DNA of 64,000 bases from Superficieibacter sp. HKU1 (GCF_029319185.1 NZ_CP119754.1:3348001-3412000); one strand, 5' to 3'; counted from the first letter of the stretch, positions 44,172-59,769 are shown. The notes: a model not told the origin generated them from the letters alone. Numbers and translations: made by a program.

Positions 44172-44627
44172 TTATCCCCATTGCGCCTGATGCTGGCGTT
44201 TACGTTTCAGGTAATCGTCATCCGCGCGGATTTTGTCCCACCATCCTTTGAACACCGTCGCTGCGGCTGCTTTAGTAGGATCGTTACCCCGGGTATTCAG
44301 GCTGCCATCTTCTGCATACTTTTTGCCACCTTTGTAGTTGGCGTAACGTCTGGCGCGGGTATATCCCATCTGAATAAATTTACGCGCCATGTCCATGCCG
44401 ACAAAATCATCCTGCTGGCGGTAATCCTCAAATAGTTGGTAGATCTTTTCGGCTGATTTGATCGCTGATGCTTCGTCCTTGTAGCGCCAGAAAGGCAAAA
44501 TTTCACCTTTATAGGGTTCGACCAGTAATACACCTTGTTCGCCCCGGCCTACCTGATATAGCTCAGGATGCTGGCGAAAGTTAATGGTGGAGAAGTCTTG
44601 TTGGTAGTTGAAGGGTTTGATAGCCAA
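44172..44627 (-). CDS. DUF4385-like cytoplasmic protein of unknown function
   Basis: This 151-residue basic protein has no signal peptide or membrane segment. It has conserved-looking aromatic and basic runs (PFWRYKDEASAIKSAEKIYQLF, RARRYANYKGGKKY, FKGWWDKIRADDDY). I recognise the pattern as the DUF4385 family from memory, not from a search. A Shine-Dalgarno AGAGGAT lies before ATG 44627. I recall no such gene at this place in E. coli K-12, where kgtP is followed by the rRNA operon. It lies between kgtP and the rRNA terminator, an insertion in otherwise conserved order. Confidence 0.75.
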   Translation of the reverse strand: MAIKPFNYQQDFSTINFRQHPELYQVGRGEQGVLLVEPYKGEILPFWRYKDEASAIKSAEKIYQLFEDYRQQDDFVGMDMARKFIQMGYTRARRYANYKGGKKYAEDGSLNTRGNDPTKAAAATVFKGWWDKIRADDDYLKRKRQHQAQWG

Positions 44628-44751
44628 TGGAGATCCTCTTTGCCTGAATAAGCAACTTAAGGATAGTTCATTGGATTGGTTTCCGGGGGCACGGCGCTTA
44701 CCGGGCCAGAAGACGGGGATACCGTATTGCTGGCAGGATCAGGCAGAACGC

Positions 44752-44780
44752 AAAAAGCCCATCCGTGAGGATGGGCTTTT
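44752..44780 (-). terminator. rRNA operon terminator
   Basis: AAAAGCCCATCC (44753-44764) pairs exactly with GGATGGGCTTTT (44769-44780) across a GTGA loop, with T-runs on both strands. It lies 10 bases past the 5S 3' end on the minus strand. A degenerate REP-like piece is visible at about 44688-44708. Confidence 0.95.
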
Positions 44781-44789
44781 GCTGATTTG

Positions 44790-44909
44790 ATGCCTGGCAG
44801 TTCCCTACTCTCGCATGGGGAGACCCCACACTACCATCGGCGCTACGGCGTTTCACTTCTGAGTTCGGCATGGGGTCAGGTGGGACCACCGCGCTGTTGC
44901 CGCCAGGCA
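44790..44909 (-). rRNA. rrf: 5S ribosomal RNA
   Basis: 120 bases, minus strand, beginning TGCCTGGCGG and ending CTGCCAGGCAT, so the terminal stem pairs. Sequence matches enterobacterial 5S rRNA through the CCCCATGCCGAACTCAG region. Confidence 0.98.
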
Positions 44910-45001
44910 AATTCTGTTTATCAGGGTGCATTCCGCACACTGATTAATCTGGTTCAGGCTGAAAATCTCTCTCAAATCCGCCAAAACAGCTTCGGCGTTG
45001 T

Positions 45002-47907
<2,906 letters not shown>

Positions 47908-48008
47908 TCACAACCCGAAGCTGTTTCACTTCAGTGTTGCGAAAATTTGAGAGACCCACGAACAACTCGCGTTGTTCAGTGTTTTTCAATTTTCAGCTTG
48001 ATCCAGAT

Positions 48009-48020
48009 TTTTAAAGAGCA
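48009..48020 (-). promoter_or_regulatory. boxA antitermination site in the 16S-23S spacer
   Basis: On the minus strand TGCTCTTTAAAA matches the rRNA boxA (TGCTCTTTAACA) and lies in the 16S-23S spacer upstream of 23S. Nus factors and SuhB bind boxA RNA to prevent premature termination. Confidence 0.8.
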
Positions 48021-48082
48021 AAACTTCGCAGCATACCTTCTCAGGTACACTCTGAAGTTTTCATGTTCCGGACAGTAAAGGA

Positions 48083-48158
48083 TGGTGGAGCTATGCGGGA
48101 TCGAACCGCAGACCTCCTGCGTGCAAAGCAGGCGCTCTCCCAGCTGAGCTATAGCCCC
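48083..48158 (-). tRNA. alaT: tRNA-Ala (anticodon TGC)
   Basis: 76 bases, minus strand, starting GGGGCTATAGCTCAG and ending with encoded CCA. The anticodon loop CTTTGCACG gives TGC. It is the second spacer tRNA of the rRNA operon. Confidence 0.98.
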
Positions 48159-48261
48159 ATCGTAAATCTCGCTCACCGCAATTTTTCCTGAGGCAAGGCG
48201 TGGAACGGCGAAGCATACTCAGGTATGCGAGTCGTTTCACAACGCAGTATCAGGACGAATT

Positions 48262-48338
<77 letters not shown>

Positions 48339-48408
48339 GCAGAGATTTTTTACTGCCCGTTTTCATCAGACAATCTGTGTGAGCACTACAAAGAACGTTT
48401 CTTTAAGG

Positions 48409-49950
<1,542 letters not shown>

Positions 49951-50079
49951 AAGTTTGATGCTCAAAGAATTAAACTTCGTAATGAATTACGTGTTCACTC
50001 TGAGACTTGGTATTTCTTTTTGCCTTTCGGCATTTAAGAATCCGTATCTTCGAGTGCCCACACAGATTGTCTGATAAAT

Positions 50080-50279
50080 TGTTAAAGAGCAGTTGCGACG
50101 CGGCTTACAGCTCACCGTCGCGAGGTGGCGTATATTACGCTTTCCTCTTTCAGAGTCAAGCATTTATTTTTGCTTTTCTTTGTCGGCGTTCTCAGTTGAA
50201 CCCCGCTGACCCGGCGGCTTGCGTGCCGTTGTTCCGTGTCAGTGGAGGCGCATTATAGGGAGTTATTCCGGGCTGACAA
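50080..50279 (-). promoter_or_regulatory. rRNA operon promoters P1 and P2 and leader boxA
   Basis: P1 has TTGTCA (50279-50274) and TATAAT (50257-50252), 16 bases apart, with a GC-rich discriminator typical of stringent control. P2 has TTGACT (50159-50154) and TAATAT (50137-50132), also 16 bases apart. Leader boxA TGCTCTTTAACA is at 50091-50080. AT-rich sequence upstream of P1 could be an UP element with Fis sites. Confidence 0.93.
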
Positions 50280-50363
50280 GTATAAACTTCGAAAAAATTA
50301 CCGTTTGCTTATTTTCCAGGCAAGAACAGCTTAAAAGCTCTTTAATTGCGGTTTATTTAAACA

Positions 50364-50388
50364 AAAACGGGCCCAAAGGGCCCGTTTT
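50364..50388 (-). terminator. clpB terminator
   Basis: AAAACGGGCCC (50364-50374) pairs exactly with GGGCCCGTTTT (50378-50388), with a T-run on the minus strand. It lies 16 bases after the clpB stop. Confidence 0.95.
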
Positions 50389-50403
50389 CTCTTTTTCTAC
50401 TAC

Positions 50404-52977
<2,574 letters not shown>

Positions 52978-53018
52978 GATTCCTCCCATAACAGGTCAAA
53001 TTTGCTACTGGAGATTAA

Positions 53019-53044
53019 ATGAGGTCATCCCTCAATTATTCAAG
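53019..53044 (-). promoter_or_regulatory. Sigma32 heat-shock promoter of clpB
   Basis: On the minus strand CTTGAA (53044-53039) and CCTCATTTA (from 53024) are separated by 14 bases, the sigma32 pattern. It matches what I recall of the E. coli clpB promoter. Confidence 0.88.
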
Positions 53045-53102
53045 GTTAAAGACCTGAATATGTGAAAAAAAAGTTACGTCTGGATCGTCTTGATTCTATA
53101 GG

Positions 53103-53834
53103 TTATCTCAGCCAAATGAAACTTGCCATTCGGCCCGTTGTTTTGTCGCGTCGATAAGAGAAAAATTTCTGCTTTTCATTAAACGTGCAGCGGTCCCCGC
53201 CATAGAGGTGAGTCACCCCGGCGCGAGCCAGCCGCTGGCGGGCCAGCAGGTATATATCGGCGAAATATTTCTCACCGGCGGGACGAAATGCACTGTCGGC
53301 TTCAGCCGCTTTTGCCATAAAAGCCTCACGCACTTCTGCGCCGACTTCAAACGCCTCAGGACCGATAGCCGGCCCAAGCCAGGCCAGAATATTTTCTGGC
53401 TTGTCACGAAAGCATGCAATGGTCTCTTCCAGCACGCCTTCACATAACCCGCGCCACCCTGCATGCGCCGCGGCCACTTCGGTTCCTGCCCGATTACAGA
53501 ACAAAACAGGCAGGCAATCCGCAGTCATGACCGCACACACGGTGCCGGGCGTCGCGCTATACGACGCGTCAGCACGTTTAGAAGGATATGGCCCGCCGGT
53601 CAGCGGCAACACCGCCGTACCGTGACCCTGTTCAAGCCAGACGGGCTTTGAAGGCAGACCGCCCGCAGCGAACAGCCGTCTGCGATTCTCCTCAACGTGT
53701 TCCGGGTTGTCGCCACAGTGAGCGCCCAGATTCAGAGAGTCATACGGCGGCAGGCTGACGCCGCCGATGCGCGTAGAGCTACAGGCCCCCACGCCTTCCG
53801 GCGCGGGCCATTGCGGGACGATCACATTTGTCAT
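53103..53834 (-). CDS. pgeF: PgeF (YfiH), laccase-domain peptidoglycan editing factor
   Basis: The 243-residue DUF152/laccase-domain protein has EQGHGTAV, TADCLPVLF and AAHAGWRGLCEGVLE, the His and Cys metal-site residues. In E. coli it hydrolyses wrongly made UDP-MurNAc-L-Ser; homologues act as purine nucleoside enzymes. It overlaps the rluD stop by 4 bp, so the two are probably translated together. Confidence 0.95.
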   Translation of the reverse strand: MTNVIVPQWPAPEGVGACSSTRIGGVSLPPYDSLNLGAHCGDNPEHVEENRRRLFAAGGLPSKPVWLEQGHGTAVLPLTGGPYPSKRADASYSATPGTVCAVMTADCLPVLFCNRAGTEVAAAHAGWRGLCEGVLEETIACFRDKPENILAWLGPAIGPEAFEVGAEVREAFMAKAAEADSAFRPAGEKYFADIYLLARQRLARAGVTHLYGGDRCTFNEKQKFFSYRRDKTTGRMASFIWLR

Positions 53835-54811
53835 AGCCAGGCAACATCATCCTTATGTTCTTCAAAATCGGCGCGCATAGCGGCAATAAGATCGATCATA
53901 TCCTGCGGGATCGGCGCATGCCATTCCATCTCAATCCCGCTGATGGGATGATACAGACGCAACATGGTCGCGTGCAGCGCCTGACGATCGAATTTGCGCA
54001 GTTCGCTAATAAATGCGTCCGAGGCGCCTTTCGGCGGACGCGGGCGACCACCGTAGAGCTGATCGCCGACCAGTGGATGTGTGATGTGCGACATATGCAC
54101 GCGGATCTGGTGAGTACGGCCGGTTTCCAGACGCAAACGCAGGCGCGTATGAATGCGGAAATGTTCCATGATGCGATAGTGCGTGACCGCTGGTTTGCCC
54201 ATCGGATGAACGGACATATGGGTACGTTTCGTCGGGTGACGGCTGATCGGCTCGCTTACCGTCCCGCCCGCCGTCATATGGCCAATCGCCACCGCTTCGT
54301 ATTCGCGGGTAATTTCCCGCAGCTGCAGCGACTCCACCAGCCGGGTTTGCGCCGGGACCGTTTTTGCCACTACCATCAGACCGGTAGTGTCTTTATCCAG
54401 ACGGTGAACGATACCCGCACGCGGAACATCGACAATCGGCGGATAGTAATGCAGCAGCGCATTCAGTACTGTCCCATCCGGGTTGCCCGCGCCAGGGTGG
54501 ACCACGAAATCGCGCGGTTTATTAATAACAAGGATGTCGTCGTCTTCGTAGACGATATTCAGCGGGATATCCTGCGGCTCGAAGCGGGCTTCCTCTTCAA
54601 TTTCAGCATTGATGGCGACGCTTTCGCCACCCAACACTTTTTCTTTCGGTTTGTCGCAAATTTTGCCGTTGACCTGCACTTGTTGACCGAGGATCCAATC
54701 TTTTATTCGCGATCGCGAATAATCAGGGAACAATTCGGCCAAAGCCTGATCTAAGCGTTGACCGAGTTGAGTTTCGGACACCGTTGCGGTGAGTTGTACT
54801 AGTTGTGCCAT
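53831..54811 (-). CDS. rluD: RluD, 23S rRNA pseudouridine synthase
   Basis: The 326-residue enzyme has an N-terminal S4 domain and an RluA-type catalytic domain with the nucleophile Asp in VHRLDKDTTGLMV. It makes pseudouridines 1911, 1915 and 1917 in helix 69 of 23S rRNA. Length equals E. coli. Divergent from bamD across 131 bp; overlaps pgeF. Confidence 0.97.
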   Translation of the reverse strand: MAQLVQLTATVSETQLGQRLDQALAELFPDYSRSRIKDWILGQQVQVNGKICDKPKEKVLGGESVAINAEIEEEARFEPQDIPLNIVYEDDDILVINKPRDFVVHPGAGNPDGTVLNALLHYYPPIVDVPRAGIVHRLDKDTTGLMVVAKTVPAQTRLVESLQLREITREYEAVAIGHMTAGGTVSEPISRHPTKRTHMSVHPMGKPAVTHYRIMEHFRIHTRLRLRLETGRTHQIRVHMSHITHPLVGDQLYGGRPRPPKGASDAFISELRKFDRQALHATMLRLYHPISGIEMEWHAPIPQDMIDLIAAMRADFEEHKDDVAWL

Positions 54812-54942
54812 AGACAGCTTCTTCGTTTAACGTTGGGTTTTACGGCTTTGCCGTATAATATAGTGTGCTATTGTAGCTGGTCTTAATCGGGAGCAGGAAC
54901 AGTTAATCTCCCGCATAAACATTCTGAGGAAGTCAAAACGTC

Positions 54943-55680
54943 ATGACGCGCATGAAATATCTGGTGGCAGCAGCCACACTGAGCCTGGCTTTGGTGGGGT
55001 GCTCCGGCTCAAAGGAAGAGGTACCTGATAATCCGCCAGCGGAAATCTACGCGACTGCTCAGCAAAAACTGCAGGACGGTAACTGGAAACAAGCAATAAC
55101 GCAACTGGAAGCGCTGGATAATCGTTATCCCTTCGGTCCTTACTCTCAGCAAGTGCAGTTGGATCTGATCTACGCATATTATAAGAATGCGGATCTGCCG
55201 CTGGCCCAGGCCTCTATCGATCGCTTTATGCGTCTGAATCCAACCCATCCTAACATCGACTATGTGATGTATATGCGTGGATTAACCAATATGGCGCTGG
55301 ACGATAGCGCACTTCAGGGCTTCTTCGGCGTCGATCGTAGCGATCGCGATCCGCTGCATGCCCGCGATGCGTTTAACGATTTCTCTAAACTGGTGCGTGG
55401 TTACCCGAACAGCCAGTATGTGACCGATGCCACTAAGCGTCTGGTGTTCCTGAAAGATCGTCTGTCTAAGTATGAATACTCCGTTGCGGAATATTATACC
55501 CAGCGTGGCGCGTGGGTCGCCGTCGTTAACCGTGTGGAGGGTATGCTGCGCGACTATCCTGATACCCAGGCCACTCGCGACGCTCTGCCGTTGATGGAAA
55601 ACGCTTACCGTGAAATGCAGATGAATACTCAGGCTGAGAAAGTGGCGAAAATTATTGCCGCCAACAGCAGCAACACCTGA
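54943..55680 (+). CDS. bamD: BamD (YfiO), essential outer-membrane assembly lipoprotein
   Basis: The 245-residue lipoprotein has a signal peptide ending LALVGC (acylated Cys20), followed by five TPR-like repeats. It is the essential lipoprotein partner of BamA in the beta-barrel assembly machine. ATGs at 54943 and 54952 are both in frame; the first gives the usual MTRMKYLV start. A strong terminator follows. Confidence 0.98.
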   Translation: MTRMKYLVAAATLSLALVGCSGSKEEVPDNPPAEIYATAQQKLQDGNWKQAITQLEALDNRYPFGPYSQQVQLDLIYAYYKNADLPLAQASIDRFMRLNPTHPNIDYVMYMRGLTNMALDDSALQGFFGVDRSDRDPLHARDAFNDFSKLVRGYPNSQYVTDATKRLVFLKDRLSKYEYSVAEYYTQRGAWVAVVNRVEGMLRDYPDTQATRDALPLMENAYREMQMNTQAEKVAKIIAANSSNT

Positions 55681-55696
55681 TTTCCCCCGGAAAGAC

Positions 55697-55728
55697 AAAA
55701 CGGCAGCCCGGAGGCTGCCGTTTTTTTT
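55697..55728 (+). terminator. bamD terminator
   Basis: CGGCAGCC (55701-55708) pairs with GGCTGCCG (55713-55720), flanked by AAAA and eight T. It lies 17 bases after the bamD stop. Confidence 0.95.
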
Positions 55729-55861
55729 ACCGTTTGCTGAGCGTTTCCACTCAAATCATCCCATCAAATATGGCGGGTAATTTACGTGACTTCAAGCAAA
55801 AAAACGCCTCTCCATGTTCTGCCTCACAAAAAGTCGTCGTTGACAAAAAGTGACAAAAAAA

Positions 55862-55903
55862 TGTGATTTTAATCACGCAAATTGCAATTAGGAACGTTAT
55901 GCT
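55862..55903 (+). promoter_or_regulatory. CRP site and -10 of the raiA promoter
   Basis: TGTGA-N6-TCACG at 55862-55877 matches the CRP consensus in 9 of 10 positions. TATGCT at 55898-55903 is a good -10 whose spacing puts the CRP centre near -41.5. The raiA leader is about 30 bases. Confidence 0.8.
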
Positions 55904-55939
55904 GAAGTTACCAAGACGGAAAGACAAGAGGTAAAATTT

Positions 55940-56290
55940 ATGACAGTGAACATTACCAGCAAGCAAATGGAAATCACCCCGGCAATACGCCAACATGTCG
56001 CCGACCGTCTCGCCAAACTTGATAAATGGCAAACTCACCTGATAAACCCGCACATTATTCTGTCAAAAGAACCGCAGGGGTTTACTGCTGATGCAACAAT
56101 GAATACGCCTAATGGACACCTTGTTGCCAGCGCCAAACATGGAGATATGTACGCCGCCATTAACGAATTGATCAACAAGCTGGAACGGCAGCTCAATAAA
56201 GTGCAGCACAAAGGCGAAGCGCGCCGTGCCACCACGTCGGTGAGAGACGCCAACTTCGTTGAAGAAGAAGTTGAAGAAGAAGAGAAGTAA
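55940..56290 (+). CDS. raiA: RaiA (YfiA), ribosome-associated inhibitor
   Basis: The 116-residue protein (E. coli 113) has the beta-alpha-beta-beta-beta-alpha fold of the HPF/YfiA family and an acidic tail (VEEEVEEEEK). It binds the decoding centre of idle 70S ribosomes in stationary phase and cold, blocking dimerisation. The extra residues lie in the tail. In E. coli its 3' UTR also yields the sRNA RaiZ; the terminator at 56314-56338 would end such a fragment. Confidence 0.97.
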   Translation: MTVNITSKQMEITPAIRQHVADRLAKLDKWQTHLINPHIILSKEPQGFTADATMNTPNGHLVASAKHGDMYAAINELINKLERQLNKVQHKGEARRATTSVRDANFVEEEVEEEEK

Positions 56291-56313
56291 TCCCTTATAT
56301 TGAGTGTATCGCC

Positions 56314-56338
56314 AACGCGCCTCCGGGCGCGTTTTTTG
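56314..56338 (+). terminator. raiA terminator (possible RaiZ 3' end)
   Basis: AACGCGCC (56314-56321) pairs with GGCGCGTT (56326-56333) across a TCCG loop, followed by a T-run. It lies 24 bases after the raiA stop. Confidence 0.93.
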
Positions 56339-56368
56339 TTGACAGAGTGAAAACAGAGCGGGTACTTT
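56339..56368 (+). promoter_or_regulatory. pheLA promoter
   Basis: TTGACA at 56339-56344 is a perfect -35. TACTTT at 56363-56368, 18 bases on, is the -10. It directly follows the raiA terminator and precedes the pheL leader. Confidence 0.8.
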
Positions 56369-56394
56369 ACGTAAACCGACATCAGGAATTCACT

Positions 56395-56442
56395 ATGAAA
56401 ATCATCCCGTTTTTCTTCGCATTCTTTTTTACCTTCCCCTGA
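56395..56442 (+). CDS. pheL: PheL, phenylalanine leader peptide
   Basis: The 15-residue peptide [15 protein letters not shown] has seven Phe codons, as in E. coli ([15 protein letters not shown]). Ribosome stalling at these codons when charged tRNA-Phe is scarce prevents formation of the downstream terminator and lets pheA be transcribed. Confidence 0.97.
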   Translation: [15 protein letters not shown]

Positions 56443-56488
56443 ACGGGAGGCGTTTCGTCGTATGATAAAGAATGCGAAGACGAACAAT

Positions 56489-56517
56489 AAGGCCTCCCAC
56501 TCCGGGGGGCCTTTTTT
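56489..56517 (+). terminator. pheA attenuator
   Basis: AAGGCCTCCC (56489-56498) pairs with GGGGGGCCTT (56504-56513) with one G-T pair, followed by TTTTTT. It lies between pheL and pheA. Upstream segments at 56444-56485 can pair alternatively to give the antiterminator. Confidence 0.92.
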
Positions 56518-56540
56518 ATGGACATGAGACAGGCGAGATT

Positions 56541-57701
56541 ATGACTGAGGAAAACCCGTTACTGACCCTGCGCGATAAAATCAGCGCGCTGGATGAACAA
56601 TTACTGGCATTACTGGCCGAGCGCCGTGGGCTGGCCGTGGAAGTGGGCAAAGCGAAGCTTACTTCCCATCGCCCGGTGCGTGATATCGACCGCGAGCGTG
56701 CGTTGCTGGAGAGGCTCATTCAGCTTGGAAAAACCCACCAACTTGACGCCCATTACATTACCCGTCTGTTCCATCTGATTATTGAAGATTCCGTCCTGAC
56801 TCAGCAGGCTCTCCTTCAGCAGCACCTGAATAAAACCAATCCGCATTCGGCACGTGTTGCCTTTCTGGGTCCCAAAGGCTCTTATTCTCATCTGGCGGCG
56901 CGTCAGTATGCCGCGCGCCACTTTGCTCAGTTTATTGAAAGCGGCTGTGCGAAATTCGCCGACATTTTTAATCAGGTCGAAACCGGGCAAGCTGATTACG
57001 CGGTGGTGCCGATTGAAAATACCAGCTCCGGCTCGATCAACGATGTTTACGATCTGCTCCAGCACACTTCGCTCTCTATTGTCGGGGAAATGACGGTGAC
57101 TATCGATCACTGCCTGCTGGTTTCGGCCACCACTGACGTTAATAAAATCAAGACGGTTTACAGCCATCCGCAGCCGTTCCAGCAGTGCAGTCAATTTATT
57201 AATCGCTATCCACACTGGAAGATTGAATATACCGAAAGCACGTCGGCAGCAATGGAGAAAGTGGCGCAGGCGGCATCCGGTGAGGCGGCCGCACTCGGTA
57301 GCGAAGCGGGCGGCGCGCTTTACGGTTTGCAGGTGCTGGAGCGTATCCAGGCTAATCAGAGCCAGAATTTCACCCGCTTTGTGGTACTGGCGCGCAAGGC
57401 CATCGACGTTTCAGAGCAGGTGCCGGCGAAAACCACGCTGCTGATCGCCACCGGCCAGCAGGCTGGCGCGCTGGTGGAGGCGTTACTGGTGCTGCGCAAC
57501 CACAATTTGATCATGACCAAACTGGAATCGCGGCCGATTTACGGCAACCCGTGGGAAGAGATGTTTTATCTGGATATCCAGGCCAATCTCGAATCACGGC
57601 CGATGCAGGACGCGCTTAAAGAGCTGGCTGCAATCACCCGTTCTATGAAAGTGTTAGGCTGCTATCCGAGTGAAAACGTGGTGCCGGTCGATCCGGTTTA
57701 A
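56541..57701 (+). CDS. pheA: PheA, chorismate mutase/prephenate dehydratase
   Basis: The 386-residue bifunctional enzyme has an N-terminal AroQ chorismate mutase (residues about 1-95), prephenate dehydratase (LGPKGSYSHLAAR, VPIENTSSGSINDVYDLL) and a C-terminal ACT domain (GALVEALLVLRNHNLIMTKLESRP) for Phe feedback inhibition. It makes phenylpyruvate. The start at 56541 gives the E. coli length. Its stop overlaps the SMP-30 gene stop (TTAA, 57698-57701). Confidence 0.98.
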   Translation: MTEENPLLTLRDKISALDEQLLALLAERRGLAVEVGKAKLTSHRPVRDIDRERALLERLIQLGKTHQLDAHYITRLFHLIIEDSVLTQQALLQQHLNKTNPHSARVAFLGPKGSYSHLAARQYAARHFAQFIESGCAKFADIFNQVETGQADYAVVPIENTSSGSINDVYDLLQHTSLSIVGEMTVTIDHCLLVSATTDVNKIKTVYSHPQPFQQCSQFINRYPHWKIEYTESTSAAMEKVAQAASGEAAALGSEAGGALYGLQVLERIQANQSQNFTRFVVLARKAIDVSEQVPAKTTLLIATGQQAGALVEALLVLRNHNLIMTKLESRPIYGNPWEEMFYLDIQANLESRPMQDALKELAAITRSMKVLGCYPSENVVPVDPV

Positions 57702-58570
57702 CCTTCAATAAACGGCCGTTTCTTCACCCCTGCCACATTCACAGGCAGGGTGAAGATCGCGCCGGAGAGCGGATATTGCGCCACTTCCTGCGCGTCCATA
57801 TTTTCCCGCGTGGTGGTAATAAACAGCGTTTTCATCTCCGGACCGCCAAAGCAGATCATCGTCGGACAGCGCACAGGTAGCCGGTACTCCTCCAGCTGTT
57901 CGCCCTGCGGTGAAAAGCGGGCAATGCGCCAGCCGTCAAACATCGCACTCCAGTAGCAACCCTCAACATCTACCGCCGCGCCGTCCGGACTCCCCTCCCC
58001 CTCCGCGAACTGACGGAAGATTTCACGCTGCCCCGGCCTACCCTGGTGGTCCAGCGGCGTACGGTAAATAACGTTATTGGGCGTATCGGAGCTGTACATC
58101 CACTTTTCATCTTCGCTAAAAGCAAGTCCGTTGGCACCCCGAATATCGCTCTGGATCACATGCGGGGTGAGATCGTTATCCACTCTCACCAGCAGCGCAC
58201 CGTTATAATCGCCGGGAGACCAGAACGTGCCCGCATAAAAACGCCCGTTCCGATCGGTGCCACCGTCATTGAAACGCGCCAGTTGGGGGTTGGATGGGTT
58301 ATCACACACCTTGTGCGTCAGCAGGCCGCGCGCATCCGTCAGCCAGATAGCATTGCGTAACGCAACGATGAAACCACCCTTCTCCCTGAGCGCAAAACAG
58401 CCCACTTCTTCAGGAAAGCAAAGCACCTGATGATCACCACTTTGCGGGTGAAAACGATGAATTTCGCCTTCAATAATATCGGCCCAGTAGAGCGCCTGTT
58501 CCTCTTCGCTCCAGGTCGGGCATTCCGGCAGATGCCCGGTATATTCAAACAGTGGTTGCAGTACAGCCAT
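57698..58570 (-). CDS. SMP-30/gluconolactonase/LRE family lactonase
   Basis: This 290-residue cytoplasmic six-bladed beta-propeller protein has the family metal sites: Glu in LPECPTW, Asn in ARFNDGGTD, ANGLAFSEDE and SPDGAAVDVEG. Relatives hydrolyse sugar-acid lactones or act as regucalcin-like calcium proteins; the substrate cannot be told here. It sits on the minus strand between pheA and tyrA, and the terminator at 58585-58616 separates it from tyrA. E. coli K-12 has no gene there as I recall. Start ATG 58570 follows GGGAGA at 4 bases. Confidence 0.88.
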   Translation of the reverse strand: MAVLQPLFEYTGHLPECPTWSEEEQALYWADIIEGEIHRFHPQSGDHQVLCFPEEVGCFALREKGGFIVALRNAIWLTDARGLLTHKVCDNPSNPQLARFNDGGTDRNGRFYAGTFWSPGDYNGALLVRVDNDLTPHVIQSDIRGANGLAFSEDEKWMYSSDTPNNVIYRTPLDHQGRPGQREIFRQFAEGEGSPDGAAVDVEGCYWSAMFDGWRIARFSPQGEQLEEYRLPVRCPTMICFGGPEMKTLFITTTRENMDAQEVAQYPLSGAIFTLPVNVAGVKKRPFIEG

Positions 58571-58584
58571 GTCTTCTCCCTAAT

Positions 58585-58616
58585 AAAAAAGCCAGCGGGT
58601 CTCCCCTCTGGCTTTT
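58585..58616 (-). terminator. aroF-tyrA terminator
   Basis: AAAAGCCAG (58587-58595) pairs with CTGGCTTTT (58608-58616) across a 12-base loop, with T6 on the minus strand. It lies 21 bases after the tyrA stop. The ribosome-binding site of the SMP-30 gene follows only a few bases later. Confidence 0.9.
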
Positions 58617-58637
58617 GAGTATATACAGGATTTTTAA

Positions 58638-59759
58638 TTACTGACGGCTATCATTCGCCTGGCGCAGTAGACCCCGGCTTTCGCTCTGGAAACGCTGCGC
58701 GTAATCGCCGAACCAGTGTTCAACTTTGCGAAAGCTGTCGATAAAGGCTTGCTTGTCGCCATGTTCCAGAAGCTGAATGGCATCGCCAAAGCGCTGGTAG
58801 TAACGCTTGATGAGCGCAAGGTTATCGCCTGACGCCATAATAATGTCGGCGTAAAGCTGCGGGTCCTGGGCAAACAGGCGTCCCACCATAGCCAGTTCCA
58901 GACGATAAATCGGCGAAGAGAGCGCGAGAAGCTGCTCCAGCTGCACGTTCTCTTCCGCCAGATGCAGCCCATAGGCGAACGTCGCAAAGTGGCGCAGCGC
59001 CTGGATAAACGCCATGTTCTGATCGTGTTCCACCGCGCTGATACGGTGCAATCGCGCGCCCCAGACCTGGATTTGCTCAAGGAACCACTGGTAGGCTTCC
59101 GGCTGACGGCCATCGCACCACACCACCACCTGCTTGGCAAGGCTACCGCTGTCCGGGCCAAACATTGGATGCAGCCCGAGCACCGGACCTTTATGCGCGG
59201 CGAGCATCGCCTGCAACGGCCCGTTTTTCACCGAGGCCAGGTCCACCAGGATACAGTCTTCCGGCAGCGTCGGCAGCTGGTGAATAATCTGCTCCGTCGC
59301 ATGGATTGGCACGCTGACAATCACCATTCCCGCATCGGCGACAATCTCCTCCGCCCGCGCCCAGTCCTCTTTTTCAAGGATTTTTACCCGGTAGCCGGAG
59401 AGGGTGAGCATTTTTTCAAACAGGCGTCCCATTTGACCCGCGCCGCCGACGATGACTACCGGCCGCAGCGTCGGACAGAGCGTTTTGAAGCCTTTGTCGT
59501 TTTCGCTGGAATAGGATTCCCGCATCACGCGGCGCAGCACATCTTCGATCAAATCCGGCGGCACGCCCAGCGTCTCAGCTTCTTTACGCCGCGAGGCGAG
59601 CATGGAGGCTTCACGCTCAGGAACATAAATCGGCAGGCCGAACTGGCTTTTTACTTCACCCACTTCGGCTACCAGCGCCAGACGCTTAGCCAGCAGCCCC
59701 AGCAGCGCCTTATCCACTTCATCAATTTGATCGCGTAACGCGGTCAACTCAGCAACCAT
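58638..59759 (-). CDS. tyrA: TyrA, chorismate mutase/prephenate dehydrogenase
   Basis: The 373-residue bifunctional enzyme has an N-terminal chorismate mutase (MVAELTALRDQIDEVDKALL) and an NAD-dependent prephenate dehydrogenase (dinucleotide motif IVGGAGQMG, VDLASVKNGPL, LGLHPMFGPD). It makes 4-hydroxyphenylpyruvate. The start at 59759 gives the E. coli length, with AGAGG 6 bases upstream. It is 10 bp downstream of aroF, one operon. Confidence 0.98.
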   Translation of the reverse strand: MVAELTALRDQIDEVDKALLGLLAKRLALVAEVGEVKSQFGLPIYVPEREASMLASRRKEAETLGVPPDLIEDVLRRVMRESYSSENDKGFKTLCPTLRPVVIVGGAGQMGRLFEKMLTLSGYRVKILEKEDWARAEEIVADAGMVIVSVPIHATEQIIHQLPTLPEDCILVDLASVKNGPLQAMLAAHKGPVLGLHPMFGPDSGSLAKQVVVWCDGRQPEAYQWFLEQIQVWGARLHRISAVEHDQNMAFIQALRHFATFAYGLHLAEENVQLEQLLALSSPIYRLELAMVGRLFAQDPQLYADIIMASGDNLALIKRYYQRFGDAIQLLEHGDKQAFIDSFRKVEHWFGDYAQRFQSESRGLLRQANDSRQ

Positions 59760-59769
59760 AACCAACCTC

